From CBDEGU01 sp965238045 (GTDB taxonomy: Bacteria > Acidobacteriota > Terriglobia > Bryobacterales > UBA6623): a stretch of 64,000 nt of DNA. The notes beneath the pieces were generated by a model. The model saw nothing but the letters and a program-made list of their open reading frames with translations, was not told where the DNA came from and searched no databases. The DNA lies in the NCBI GenBank assembly GCA_965238045.1, contig CBDEGU010000012.1, forward strand, positions 1,116,001 to 1,180,000, given 5' to 3'. Of the stretch, positions 1 through 7,852 are shown piece after piece. Position numbers and translations under genes: made by a program. The stretch's first letter is position 1. Every line of letters begins with the position of its first letter.

Positions 1-2
1 TT

Positions 3-809
3 GAGCAGGTCCGCCTGCAGCAGGAGGCGCTGATTCACACGGAACTTCGATTGATTCGGCGGCGGGCCCGAGCCGGGCTGGAGGGAAGCGCCCAGGTCCT
101 GCCCGCGCCCCTCTCGGCGCAGCCGGAGAAGAACGGCGTGACGGGCATGCCGGCGGAATTCGACTACGCCCGCTTCGAGGAGAGGTTTCGAGGGCCCGAA
201 AGCTACGTCCGGGAGACGCTCGCCTATTACCTGCCGTATCTCGAAAACCGCGAGGCGGTCTTGGATCTTGGTTGCGGCCGGGGCGAAATGTTGAGCCTGC
301 TTAAGGAACACGGTGTCGACGCCGAAGGTGTCGACTGCGACCCGGATGCCGTGGCGGCCTGCCAGGAGAAGGGCGTGCGCGTGATCCAGGCCGATCTGCT
401 CTCGCACCTCTCCTCGCGGCCAGACGCATCGCTGGACGCGATTCTTTGCACCCACGTCGTCGAGCATCTCGAGCCCCGACGGCTGGCCGAACTGGTGTTT
501 CTGGCCGGCGCGAAGCTCAAGCCCGAAGGACTGCTGGCGATCGAGACGCCCAATCCCGGCTGTCTCGCGATCTTCGCCGGCGACTTCTATCTGGACCCGA
601 CTCATGTCCGCCCGGTGCCGTCGCGGCTGTTGCAGTTTCTCTTCGAAGAAGCAGGGCTGAGCCGTATCGAGATCGAGGAACTGCGTCCGGCCTCGGAGCT
701 GATTCCCGAAGTCGCCGGGCTGGCGAAGACCGAGGAAGGGAAAGCGTTCCAGCAGAAGTTCTTTGGCGGCTGTGACTACGCGATCCTGGGCAGGAAGCTG
801 GCTGTGTAA
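3..809 (+). CDS. Class I SAM-dependent methyltransferase, 5' end outside window
   Basis: The reading frame is open from base 3 with no start, and the residues before the TTG at 51 form a Gln/Glu/Leu-rich helix, so the gene begins upstream of the window. A Rossmann methyltransferase domain follows: motif I VLDLGCGRG (about residue 70 counted from 51), an acidic second-strand residue in GVDCDPDA, and the ILCTHVVEHL motif typical of the Methyltransf_11/23 group. The substrate cannot be read from sequence. The stop TAA overlaps the ATG of the next gene (TAATG), implying translational coupling with a second methyltransferase. A helix-methyltransferase pair of this kind often sits in glycan or O-antigen modification clusters, but that is inference because the upstream context is missing. 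Confidence 0.85.
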   Translation, partial: EQVRLQQEALIHTELRLIRRRARAGLEGSAQVLPAPLSAQPEKNGVTGMPAEFDYARFEERFRGPESYVRETLAYYLPYLENREAVLDLGCGRGEMLSLLKEHGVDAEGVDCDPDAVAACQEKGVRVIQADLLSHLSSRPDASLDAILCTHVVEHLEPRRLAELVFLAGAKLKPEGLLAIETPNPGCLAIFAGDFYLDPTHVRPVPSRLLQFLFEEAGLSRIEIEELRPASELIPEVAGLAKTEEGKAFQQKFFGGCDYAILGRKLAV

Positions 810-2332
810 TGGAATTCACCGGCGAGCGGGTCGTTCCAGGGCAGACCGACCCGGATCTGATGAATGAACATTGGGCGCGCTATAGCTTCGCCGAAGCCCT
901 GGTGCGCTCCAAGCGCGTGCTCGACGCCGGATGCGGCGCTGGATACGGAGCCGCCCGGCTGGCTGCATCCGCCCGGCAGGTGGTGGCGCTCGACAGCGCC
1001 CTGGAGCCGCTGCTCGACGGCGCCGCGAAGTACAAGAGCCGGGGTTTGTCTTTCCTGCGAGGCGACTGCGCGCGTTTGCCGTTTCGGGATGAGTCGTTCG
1101 AAGCCGTCGTTGCGTTTGAAGTGATCGAGCACCTGGAGGAATGGGCTCTGCTGATTCGCGAGGCCGGGCGGGTGCTGATCCCCGGCGGACAGCTCATCAT
1201 CTCCACCCCGAATCGCATCTACTATGGAGATTCGCGCGTTGAGCCGAATCCCTATCACGTGCACGAATTCGACCACGGCGAGTTCCGGGAAGCGCTCGGC
1301 GAAGTCTTTCCGCACGTGGAGATGTTCCTCGAAAATCATGCGGATACGGTCGTCTTCTCGCCGCGGGAGGCGCGCGGTGTGCGGACGCGGGTGGAAGAGA
1401 CGAAGTCCGAGCCCGAGGAGGCTCACTTCTTCCTCGCCGTGTGCTCTAAGCGGCCCCTGCATGGCTCGCCGGCATTCGTCTATGTCCCAAGGACGGCGAA
1501 TGTGCTGCGGGAACGTGAGCGGCACATCGCGCTGCTGCGTTCCGAGGTGCGGCAGAAGGAGAGCTGGCTGGCTTCCACGACGCGGGATCTCGAAAAGCTC
1601 ACCGTGATTCACGTCAAGGCACAGAAGCAAGCGCAAGAGGACATCGACGGGTTGCAAGCCGAAAACCTGCACAAGACCGAGCTGCTGCGTTCCGAGGTGC
1701 GGCAGAAGGAGAGCTGGCTGGCTTCCACGACGCGGGATCTCGAAAAGCTCACCGTGATTCACGTCGAGGCACAGAAGCAAGCGCAAGAGGACATCGACGG
1801 GTTGCAAGCCGAAAACCTGCACAAGACCGAGTGGGCGCGGGAGCTGGAAACCGAGATCGCCCGTTTGAACGGCGAGCTCAAGAAGTGCATAGCACTGATC
1901 GATGATGCCGAAAAGCAAGCGCAAGAGGACATCGACGGGTTGCAAGCCGAAAACCTGCACAAGACCGAGTGGGCGCGGGAGCTGGAAACCGAGATCGCCC
2001 GTTTGAACGGCGAGCTCAAGAAGTGCATAGCACTGATCGATGATGCCGAAAAGCAAGCGCAAGAGGACATCGACGGGTTGCAAGCCGAAAACCTGCACAA
2101 GACCGAGTGGGCGCGGGAGCTGGAAACCGAGATCGCCCGTTTGAACGGCGAGCTCAAGAAGTGCATAGCACTGATCGATGATGCCGAACAACGCGTCATC
2201 GAGAGGACCGAATGGGCCCAGCGGTTCGAGCGGGAACTCGATGGCATCTATCGATCGAAGGTGTTCAAGATCAGCCGCCGGCTGGGTCTGACCCCCTCGC
2301 CATCGCGGGATCCGGACGGCTCGCGGGGGTAG
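809..2332 (+). CDS. Methyltransferase with long repeat-built coiled-coil tail
   Basis: Residues 1-220 are a class I SAM methyltransferase domain: motif I VLDAGCGAGYG at about residue 38, VVALDS after it, and VVAFEVIEHL at about residue 107. From about residue 230 to 480 the protein is a charged alpha-helical coiled coil made of two 50-residue units followed by about 2.6 units of 46 residues. All share a QAQEDIDGLQAENLHKTE core. The last 25 residues (IYRSKVFKISRRLG) resemble the basic C-terminus of some glycosyltransferase and methyltransferase fusions. The start ATG overlaps the previous stop. Long coiled coils on such enzymes are known to act as molecular rulers or scaffolds in polysaccharide assembly (WbdD-like); that role here is an inference. 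The long open frame on the opposite strand is a codon-bias shadow. Confidence 0.85.
   Translation: MEFTGERVVPGQTDPDLMNEHWARYSFAEALVRSKRVLDAGCGAGYGAARLAASARQVVALDSALEPLLDGAAKYKSRGLSFLRGDCARLPFRDESFEAVVAFEVIEHLEEWALLIREAGRVLIPGGQLIISTPNRIYYGDSRVEPNPYHVHEFDHGEFREALGEVFPHVEMFLENHADTVVFSPREARGVRTRVEETKSEPEEAHFFLAVCSKRPLHGSPAFVYVPRTANVLRERERHIALLRSEVRQKESWLASTTRDLEKLTVIHVKAQKQAQEDIDGLQAENLHKTELLRSEVRQKESWLASTTRDLEKLTVIHVEAQKQAQEDIDGLQAENLHKTEWARELETEIARLNGELKKCIALIDDAEKQAQEDIDGLQAENLHKTEWARELETEIARLNGELKKCIALIDDAEKQAQEDIDGLQAENLHKTEWARELETEIARLNGELKKCIALIDDAEQRVIERTEWAQRFERELDGIYRSKVFKISRRLGLTPSPSRDPDGSRG
1531..1830 (+). repeat. Tandem repeat, two units of 150 bp
   Basis: Two adjacent 150-bp units start at 1531 and 1681. 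I see a single difference (AAG versus GAG, Lys to Glu). They encode 50 residues each of the coiled coil. The last third of each unit is shared with the 138-bp repeat that follows. Confidence 0.95.
1831..2188 (+). repeat. Tandem repeat, 138-bp unit, about 2.6 copies
   Basis: Units begin at 1831, 1969 and 2107, and the third copy stops at about 2188. The copies look identical at the base level. The unit is 46 codons, so gain or loss of copies keeps the frame and changes only coiled-coil length. Confidence 0.95.
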
Positions 2333-2371
2333 TTCACGCTTCAAGGGAAGGGGTTCTCGATCGGCGTTTCG

Positions 2372-2470
2372 TCAGGTTTTGTCCGGTTTTTCTGGTTTTG
2401 GGAGCTTTTTTTTCGAGCGTGGAGGGGGCGAGAACGGCTGGGGTTGGGTCGGGTGATGGTTCTTGGGCGA
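2372..2470 (-). pseudogene. 3' remnant of an STGPRT/KHG-type multicopy gene
   Basis: Read on the minus strand, this stretch ends in a frame encoding SKKKLPKPEKPDKT and a TGA at 2372-2374. Its bases closely match two other places in the window: 16288-16325 on the plus strand and about 53826-53910 on the minus strand. The 16.3 kb copy lies downstream of a recognisable STGPRT...NALKHG family pseudogene, so I infer this is a decayed end of a relative. No upstream part of the gene is recognisable here. Confidence 0.4.
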
Positions 2471-3120
2471 TGGAGGGATAGGGTGGGGGATGGTTTCGCG
2501 GCACCGGGCTGGGATGGTGTGCCGCGGTTCTAGATCTTGGGGATGAAGTTTTTGGGGATAAATCGTGTGGCGATGGGCGGGGCGGCAGCTCGCCCCGCGT
2601 CTTGTGTGCTGGGTTGCTTCGTTGCTAGTGTCGCATTCTTTTTTTTCAAAAAAGTGAGAGGCGCCTCTCGTTCCGACTATGTGATCCCGGCGAGCCGCCC
2701 CAGCCGGAAGTTGCAGGCGGTTCCGGGCGAAGGGTTCTCTCACGCGGTCTTGCCGCGCAGTAGTCCTGCGCGGCGATGGTGCACGACTGCGCTCGTAGCC
2801 CTTCGCGGTGGATGTCCACTTTCGAGAGCCGTCTGAAGACCCGCCTTTGCGGTCACCCTCCCCTCTGTGATTCGAGGAGGTGATGAACCGCGGGGGCGAG
2901 CTTTCTGTCCTGGCCAGGAAACGGTCGGGGGATCGCGGTGATCTATCCTTTCCGGTCGTTACGCGTATAGGTTAGCACGCGGTGTCAAGTGTTTTGGGGT
3001 GTTTCGTGCGTATGTTGTTGATTTGGTGGAGTTGAATTGTTGTGACTCGCCTGTTGGGGATAGGGCGTAGCGGTGGGTGGATGGAGGCGCAGGTATGAAC
3101 GGTTTGCTGGGGTGGGAAGA
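2471..3120. other. Gene-poor gap, possibly holding a structured RNA
   Basis: No convincing open frame is present. The centre (about 2670-2960) has several short complementary arms, such as CCGCGCAG/CTGCGCGG around 2755-2775. On the minus strand it ends at a palindrome followed by a T-run at 2641-2669. This could be a small RNA transcribed leftwards, but I could not match it to RNase P, 6S, tmRNA or SRP RNA consensus elements. Confidence 0.25.
2641..2669 (-). terminator. Possible intrinsic terminator (minus strand)
   Basis: Read leftwards, the palindrome GAGAGGCGCCTCTC (2656-2669) is followed by AC and six T residues. The stem is short with a minimal loop, so this is a weak candidate. Confidence 0.35.
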
Positions 3121-3175
3121 GCCGCGGATCTCAAACCCGAGCCCCTACGGGTCTGCGCAAGCCCCGCTAATGGCG
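3121..3175 (+). repeat. REP-like element, left of the RAYT gene
   Basis: This block begins GCCGCGGATCTCAA and contains an imperfect hairpin ACCCG...CGGGT (3135-3151), then TCTGCG and GGCGCT. The same order of blocks occurs at 3698-3764, just after the transposase domain. Paired REP-like palindromes flanking a RAYT gene are the expected arrangement for this family. Confidence 0.7.
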
Positions 3176-3191
3176 CTATCATTCCTACACC

Positions 3192-3782
3192 ATGTCGCGG
3201 TTACGCCGCAGGGAAGTTCATTCTCGATTCTTTTTGGTAACGACGAATTTGCTGCGCGGACGGCGGCCATTCAATGAGCGGGAATTCGGCGTCCTGGCGA
3301 CGATTCTCGAGCGAACGCGCGGGCGGCTCCCGTTTGCGTTGTGCGGTTATTGCTTCATGCCGGACCATGTCCACGTAATCATCTTCCCCGAGGAGACGAC
3401 GACCATCTCGGACGTGATGAAGAGGTTCAAGCTCGGGACCTTCCAGTCGCTCAAGCGATCCGGCGACCGTGCGACGGCTTTCTGGCAGAGCAGGTTCTAT
3501 GACCACGCCCTGAGGAGCCGCCAGGAGTACGACGAGGCGTTGAGTTATATCCACATGAATCCTGTTCGCCGGGGATTGGTGAGCGAGCCGGGCGAATGGC
3601 CGTGGTCGAGTGCGGGCTGGATCGAGGAGCAGGTGGGGCCGATTGAGATCGATTTTTTACGGCTGCCGCCGGAAGCCAAGGAGCGGCTGCAGGAAAGGCC
3701 GCGGATCTCAAGACCTAGACCCGCGCTACGGGTCTGCGGGATTTGGGGCCCTAGCGGGCGGCGCTCAGACTCAGGATGGTGA
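3192..3782 (+). CDS. REP-associated tyrosine transposase (RAYT, Y1/HUH family)
   Basis: This is a single-domain Y1 transposase of the IS200-like RAYT group, which nicks single-stranded REP hairpins. The diagnostic stretch CGYCFMPDHVHVII (about residues 49-62) holds the HUH metal-binding histidines. The segment YDEALSYIHMNPVRRGLV (from about residue 115) carries the candidate nucleophilic tyrosine and the NPV motif, followed by PGEWPWSS. All expected motifs are intact, so the enzyme could be active. The last 28 codons run through the downstream REP-like repeat and overlap the end of the convergent metallophosphoesterase gene by 32 bp, so the C-terminal tail is probably not conserved. Chosen start: ATG at 3192, just after the upstream REP. 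Confidence 0.85.
   Translation: MSRLRRREVHSRFFLVTTNLLRGRRPFNEREFGVLATILERTRGRLPFALCGYCFMPDHVHVIIFPEETTTISDVMKRFKLGTFQSLKRSGDRATAFWQSRFYDHALRSRQEYDEALSYIHMNPVRRGLVSEPGEWPWSSAGWIEEQVGPIEIDFLRLPPEAKERLQERPRISRPRPALRVCGIWGPSGRRSDSGW
3698..3764 (+). repeat. REP-like element, right of the RAYT domain
   Basis: This is a direct repeat of 3121-3175: GCCGCGGATCTCAA, then a perfect hairpin AGACCCG-CGCTA-CGGGTCT at 3717-3735, then TGCG and GGCGGCGCT. The 7-bp stem with a 5-base loop is the likely recognition structure for the adjacent RAYT. Confidence 0.75.
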
Positions 3783-4581
3783 TCTCTGGCGGCGTTAGGA
3801 AGCGCACGGGCAGGATGCTTGTGCCTAGTCCGGTGGTGATGAAGATGTGGTGTCCGTTTTCGGTGATGTGTCCCAGGGCGTAGCGCTGCCGGTAGTGTGA
3901 GGGCACGATGGGGCGGCCTAGCAGCGGCACGAAGACTTGTCCTCCGTGGGTGTGACCGGCGATCGTCAGAATGACTCGGCGCGGTATTTCCGGGAATACG
4001 TCTGGATTGTGCGTGATGGCTAGGAGAGGGCCGTTGCCGGTTACCGTGCTCAGTGCGGCCTCGACATCGTGCTGTGCGGCGGTGAAATCACCGATCCCCA
4101 AGAGCCAGAAGTGTGACGAGCGCCACGGAATCCGGACCGCCTGGTTCTCAAGAACCCTGATTCCGGAAACCTCCATGGCGGAGCGAACTCTCCCGGCGTC
4201 CAGCCACCAGTCGTGATTGCCCAGCACGGCCCAAACGCCCAACCGCGCTCGCAGCTTTCCCAATACCGGACTGAACTCCTCGGGCGGGACAAAAGTTCCG
4301 CCCGCCACGCCATGGATCACATAGTCGCCCAAGAGCACGATCAGGTCCGGGTTGGAGCGGTTCGTTCGATCGACGATGCGTTCGAGGTTTTCGAGGCCAT
4401 GGTAGGGCGAGCCGATATGCAGATCGGCCAGCGCCGCGACGCGGAGATCGCCGATCCCGCCAGCAAGCCGCAGTTCGTATTCCCGTACACGCAAGGACGA
4501 GGGCTCGTACCAGAATGCCCATCCGGCTAGCGCCAAAACGACGCAGAGGGCGATGATCCCGATGGGGCGATACCAAAACAT
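3751..4581 (-). CDS. Membrane-anchored metallophosphoesterase (YaeI/LpxG-like)
   Basis: This is a calcineurin-like phosphoesterase with a dinuclear metal site. One N-terminal membrane anchor (residues 5-27) is followed by the ordered motifs DLHIG (about 53), GDYV (about 86), GNHDWW (about 121), THNPD (about 189) and GHTHGGQ (about 208). These supply the Asp, Asn and His metal ligands. The length of 276 residues fits the YaeI/YkuE group, whose characterised members act on UDP-2,3-diacylglucosamine or related periplasmic-side substrates; the precise substrate is not deducible. The gene is convergent with the RAYT gene and overlaps its 3' end. The stop is TAG at 3751-3753. Confidence 0.85.
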   Translation of the reverse strand: MFWYRPIGIIALCVVLALAGWAFWYEPSSLRVREYELRLAGGIGDLRVAALADLHIGSPYHGLENLERIVDRTNRSNPDLIVLLGDYVIHGVAGGTFVPPEEFSPVLGKLRARLGVWAVLGNHDWWLDAGRVRSAMEVSGIRVLENQAVRIPWRSSHFWLLGIGDFTAAQHDVEAALSTVTGNGPLLAITHNPDVFPEIPRRVILTIAGHTHGGQVFVPLLGRPIVPSHYRQRYALGHITENGHHIFITTGLGTSILPVRFLTPPEITILSLSAAR

Positions 4582-4831
4582 GGATGACTGACAAGCTTGC
4601 GGGACCGGCGAGGCCCGTGCGACGGGTGGTGTCCCTCACGCTAGCAGTCCGGCTTCTACGACGGGCGGTCAGGCCCGGCTGGGACCCTCATGGTTCCAGA
4701 GCCAGCCCGCGAGCCGTCGGGCCGAGCCGAGCTTCCCGGCCGGGCTTGAGCTCTCGCGAAGCCGCGACGAACAGTGTACAGTACAACTGGAGCGTCTGGA
4801 ACGGGCCGACCCGAGCTGCTGGCCGGGCCGC
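4582..4831. other. Intergenic region upstream of the PIG-L operon
   Basis: These 250 bp separate divergent genes (metallophosphoesterase left, PIG-L operon right) and should hold both promoters. No clear operator was seen. A locally AT-richer TGTACAGTACAA lies at about 4777-4788. Confidence 0.5.
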
Positions 4832-5863
4832 TTGTTGAGGGCTTCACTGTCGATACGGGTGGCGAAGACCGAGGGACTGGGTTTGCAACGGTATCCACGA
4901 GTTGAAAGGGCGCGACTTGGCACCCTGGCCTTGATTGGGCTGGCCTTGCTCGCGCTGGGCGTCGCACCCGTGCAGGCCGCGGATGGCTTGCGGCCCTTGC
5001 CGCTCGGCGAAATCCCGCCCGGCAAGCGGCTGATGGTCATCCAGCCCCATCACGACGACCACTCTTGGCAATACGGCTTCGGGGGGCTGATCGCGAAAAT
5101 GACCGCTGCCGGATATGAAGGTGTTTTCGTGCGCGTCTCGAACGACGAGAAGGATGGCGGCATGAAGCCCGGTTGGGCGCACAACGACATCTCGAATTAC
5201 AACGACGCGATCGAGGCCACGGCCAACCTGGGGCTGGAGCAAGTCATTAGCCTGAACTGGCGCAACGACCATATGTCGTCGATTCCCCACATTGAGTTGC
5301 GCGACCAGTTGATCTTGCTGATTCGCAAATACAAACCCGACGTGGTGATGGCCTATCACCCCTGGGGTCACTATGACCGCAATCCGGACCATCGCAAATC
5401 GGCCTGGGCCGTGGGGTCGGCCGTCTGGCTCGCGGGCTACGCTAACGTGCGCCCGGACTATTTGAAAACCGGCTTGCGGCCGCATCGTGTCCCCTATAAG
5501 TACTACTCTCAGCGCGGCGACTATGGCAAGGGATATGAGCCGAACGTGGCCATCGAGCTGACCGAAAGTGAAGTCGCGCGGAAGGCCCGCTCTTACCGCC
5601 TGCACAAGATTCGCGTGAGCGCGGGCGCGGGCAAGGCGATGCGCGCGTTGCTGGCCTCGCAAGGTCTCGCGATCCCCGAGCTGGAAGGGTTGAACGATCT
5701 GGAGGCGCATGAGCGGATGCAGGAGATGCGCATGTACTCGATCTCGGCTCAGCGCGGTTCGGAGAATGGCGTGCGGTACGCCGAGGTGTTCGCTTTTCTC
5801 GGTGAATGGCATCATCTGCCGGGACTCGAGGATTACATCACGGAAAACGCGGTTCGAAAATGA
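4832..5863 (+). CDS. Secreted PIG-L (LmbE-like) deacetylase, copy 1
   Basis: The family comprises zinc-dependent N-deacetylases acting on GlcNAc-like groups. After a signal peptide (hydrophobic core LGTLALIGLALLALGVA, cleavage near VQA-AD) comes the metal motif QPHHDDH at about residue 71, a variant of the canonical AHPDD that keeps His and both Asp. The third ligand site is in YDRNPDHRK (about residue 187). The start is uncertain: TTG at 4832, GTG at 4859, or a TTG near 4880 preceded by GAGGGA all lead into the same signal peptide. The stop TGA overlaps the next start in ATGA. This is the first of a three-gene coupled array of secreted paralogues. The natural substrate is unknown. Confidence 0.85.
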   Translation: MLRASLSIRVAKTEGLGLQRYPRVERARLGTLALIGLALLALGVAPVQAADGLRPLPLGEIPPGKRLMVIQPHHDDHSWQYGFGGLIAKMTAAGYEGVFVRVSNDEKDGGMKPGWAHNDISNYNDAIEATANLGLEQVISLNWRNDHMSSIPHIELRDQLILLIRKYKPDVVMAYHPWGHYDRNPDHRKSAWAVGSAVWLAGYANVRPDYLKTGLRPHRVPYKYYSQRGDYGKGYEPNVAIELTESEVARKARSYRLHKIRVSAGAGKAMRALLASQGLAIPELEGLNDLEAHERMQEMRMYSISAQRGSENGVRYAEVFAFLGEWHHLPGLEDYITENAVRK

Positions 5864-6810
5864 AGATGCAGCGGATCAAGGTGGGCGTCGCCGCGATGGC
5901 CGCGTGGCTGAGTGTCGCGCAGCCAGCATGGGGCGGCGAGCAGAAACTCCGCGTCGTGGATCTTCCGCCAGGAAAATCCTTCCTCGTGATCCATCCCCAT
6001 CACGACGACCATAGCTGGGCCTACGGCCATGGCGGGCTGATTACCAAACTGGCCGACGCGGGCTGGAGCGGCTACTATGTCCGCGTTTCAAACGATGAAA
6101 AAGACGGAGCGCACGGCTATCCGCATAACGATATGATCAATTTGCGCGAGGCCGAGGAGGCTACTGGGCATCTGGGCATGAAAGGTGTCATCAGCTTGAA
6201 CTGGCGCAACGACTACATGGATTCGACGCCGATCAAGGAAATTCGAGCGCAGCTGATCCTGCTGATTCGCAAGTTCCGGCCCGACGTCGTGATGTCGTAT
6301 TTCCCCTGGGGAAACTACGACCGCAACCCGGATCACCGCAAAGTTTCGCGCGCGGTGGGCGAGGCCGTTCTGCTCGCCGGGCTGGCGAATGTTCATCCCG
6401 AGCATCGCAAGCTGGGCCTTGAACCGCATCGCGTCCCCTACAAGTTCTACTCACAACGCTTCGACTACGGCAAGGGTTATGAGCCGAACGTGCTGGTCGA
6501 ACTCGATGAGAGTAATGTCAGCCGCAAGGCCCGCGCCTATTGGCTGCATCGCAATGTGCGTCTGCGCGGAGCGGCCGGACGCTCGGTCCGGAATCAGTTG
6601 CGAGAGGAAGGCTTGATGGCGCCCGAACTTGACGGGCTCAGTGACATCGAGGCTCATGCACGGATGCAGGAGTGGCGCATGTTCTGGGCGGCGCAACGGC
6701 TGGGCCGAAAGCACGGGCTCGAATACGCCGAGATGTTCAGCTTCGTTGACGAGTGGCATCCCTGGCCGGGTTTGAAAGACTATATTAACGACAACTCGGT
6801 GAAACAATGA
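5860..6810 (+). CDS. Secreted PIG-L (LmbE-like) deacetylase, copy 2
   Basis: This is a paralogue of the preceding gene, clearly similar along its length: HPHHDDHSW near residue 45, NDEKDG, the NWRND block, YDRNPDHRK, and a shared C-terminal WHPWPGLKDYI. The signal peptide spans residues 1-27 (AAMAAWLSVAQPAWGG). I place the start at ATG 5860 because it overlaps the upstream stop (ATGA) and leads straight into the signal peptide; the open frame extends further upstream but only inside the previous gene. All metal ligands are kept. The stop again overlaps the next gene by 4 bp, so stoichiometric production of the three proteins is likely. Confidence 0.87.
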   Translation: MKMQRIKVGVAAMAAWLSVAQPAWGGEQKLRVVDLPPGKSFLVIHPHHDDHSWAYGHGGLITKLADAGWSGYYVRVSNDEKDGAHGYPHNDMINLREAEEATGHLGMKGVISLNWRNDYMDSTPIKEIRAQLILLIRKFRPDVVMSYFPWGNYDRNPDHRKVSRAVGEAVLLAGLANVHPEHRKLGLEPHRVPYKFYSQRFDYGKGYEPNVLVELDESNVSRKARAYWLHRNVRLRGAAGRSVRNQLREEGLMAPELDGLSDIEAHARMQEWRMFWAAQRLGRKHGLEYAEMFSFVDEWHPWPGLKDYINDNSVKQ

Positions 6811-7769
6811 CGACGGAAACACGGACAGCGGAAAGACGGACAGCGGGCGAACGATGCCGCGAGATCTGGCGGCGATGTTTTTGGGGGGTGATGTTCCTGC
6901 TCGCCTGTACGGGCCTGAGCCGGCCGGCGCCCGCCGAGGACGGCAAGGTGGTTCTTGTCGTCACCGCCGACGCCAGCGACTACATCTTGGCGGCCGGCGG
7001 CACGATCGCGAAGATGATCGATGACGGCGCGACGACGTACTTGGTGCGCGTGACGAACGACGACAAGGATTCGTGGGGTTTGAATGCCGAAGAGACAGCC
7101 GTGCGCACGCGGCGCGAAAGCGAGCAGGCGGCGACGATTCTCGGTATCGAGGAAGTCGAGTCGCTGGGCTACCGGGCCGGCGAGTTAGGCGGCGTCTCGC
7201 CGACGGAATTGCGCGACCGCATCATGTTCTATATTAGGCTGTATAAGCCGGACGTGATGTTTATTCCCAACCCCTACGCCGAATACGTGGAAGTTCTCGA
7301 TCGCTTCTATGTGGGCCAGGCCGCCGAGGACGCCCGCCGCGCCGCCGCGCTGCCCAATCACCAGCCGCCGTTTCAGGTCGCCGGGCTGGCGACGCACCTG
7401 ACTCCGGAACTCTATTACTACGCGCAGCCGTTCGATCCGCGGCGGCGGGAAGCCGAGAGCACGGCCACTTTCGTCCCGCAACCCAAAGTGGTTGACATCG
7501 CCCCGACGCTTGACAAGAAACTGCGCGCCGTGCTGGCGCTGAAAACGATCAATCACAGCATGGCGATGCGCATCAAAGAGCGCCTGGAATCCAGCGGCCG
7601 CCGCCTGCCGCTGCTCGATACCGTCGATGAGGAATCGATCAATGAACTGGCCGGGATCAACGTCCGCAAACTGGCCGCCATCGCGGCGCGGGATACGGAC
7701 CATCAACAGGCCGAGGAATTTCATTACGCTGGCGTGGAGTACCAGATCCCGTCAAAGTATTTGCAGTAA
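6807..7769 (+). CDS. PIG-L-fold protein lacking the metal ligands, copy 3
   Basis: The overall PIG-L pattern is retained: a strand entering the first motif, VRVTNDDKDSWG, ETAVRTRRESEQAATILGI, and LRDRIMFYIRLYKPDVMFI. The first metal motif, however, reads VTADASDYI in place of the His-x-Asp-Asp motif. No HxxH-type third ligand is present where copies 1 and 2 have NPDHRK. The protein is therefore probably catalytically inactive, or uses another mechanism. The N-terminus has a basic stretch and then the hydrophobic segment CFWGVMFLLACTGLS, a probable signal peptide. It is coupled to copy 2 through ATGA. A regulatory or structural partner role for copies 1 and 2 is a guess. Confidence 0.8.
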   Translation: MTTETRTAERRTAGERCREIWRRCFWGVMFLLACTGLSRPAPAEDGKVVLVVTADASDYILAAGGTIAKMIDDGATTYLVRVTNDDKDSWGLNAEETAVRTRRESEQAATILGIEEVESLGYRAGELGGVSPTELRDRIMFYIRLYKPDVMFIPNPYAEYVEVLDRFYVGQAAEDARRAAALPNHQPPFQVAGLATHLTPELYYYAQPFDPRRREAESTATFVPQPKVVDIAPTLDKKLRAVLALKTINHSMAMRIKERLESSGRRLPLLDTVDEESINELAGINVRKLAAIAARDTDHQQAEEFHYAGVEYQIPSKYLQ

Positions 7770-7852
7770 CAACCCTTCAACCCCGCATCCACTAATGCGC
7801 GCCGAAGACCGGCAGCGCAAGGCACGAATTTTTAGGAGGAACAAGAAATCCC

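Noticed and set aside
776..2344. 522-codon open frame on the minus strand
   Set aside because: It lies exactly opposite the methyltransferase/coiled-coil gene; the open frame follows from codon bias and the repeated units, and no domain is seen.
2876..2900. Fragment resembling the 3' end of 16S rRNA
   Set aside because: Only about 15 bases resemble the CACCTCC tail; the preceding conserved 16S helices are absent.
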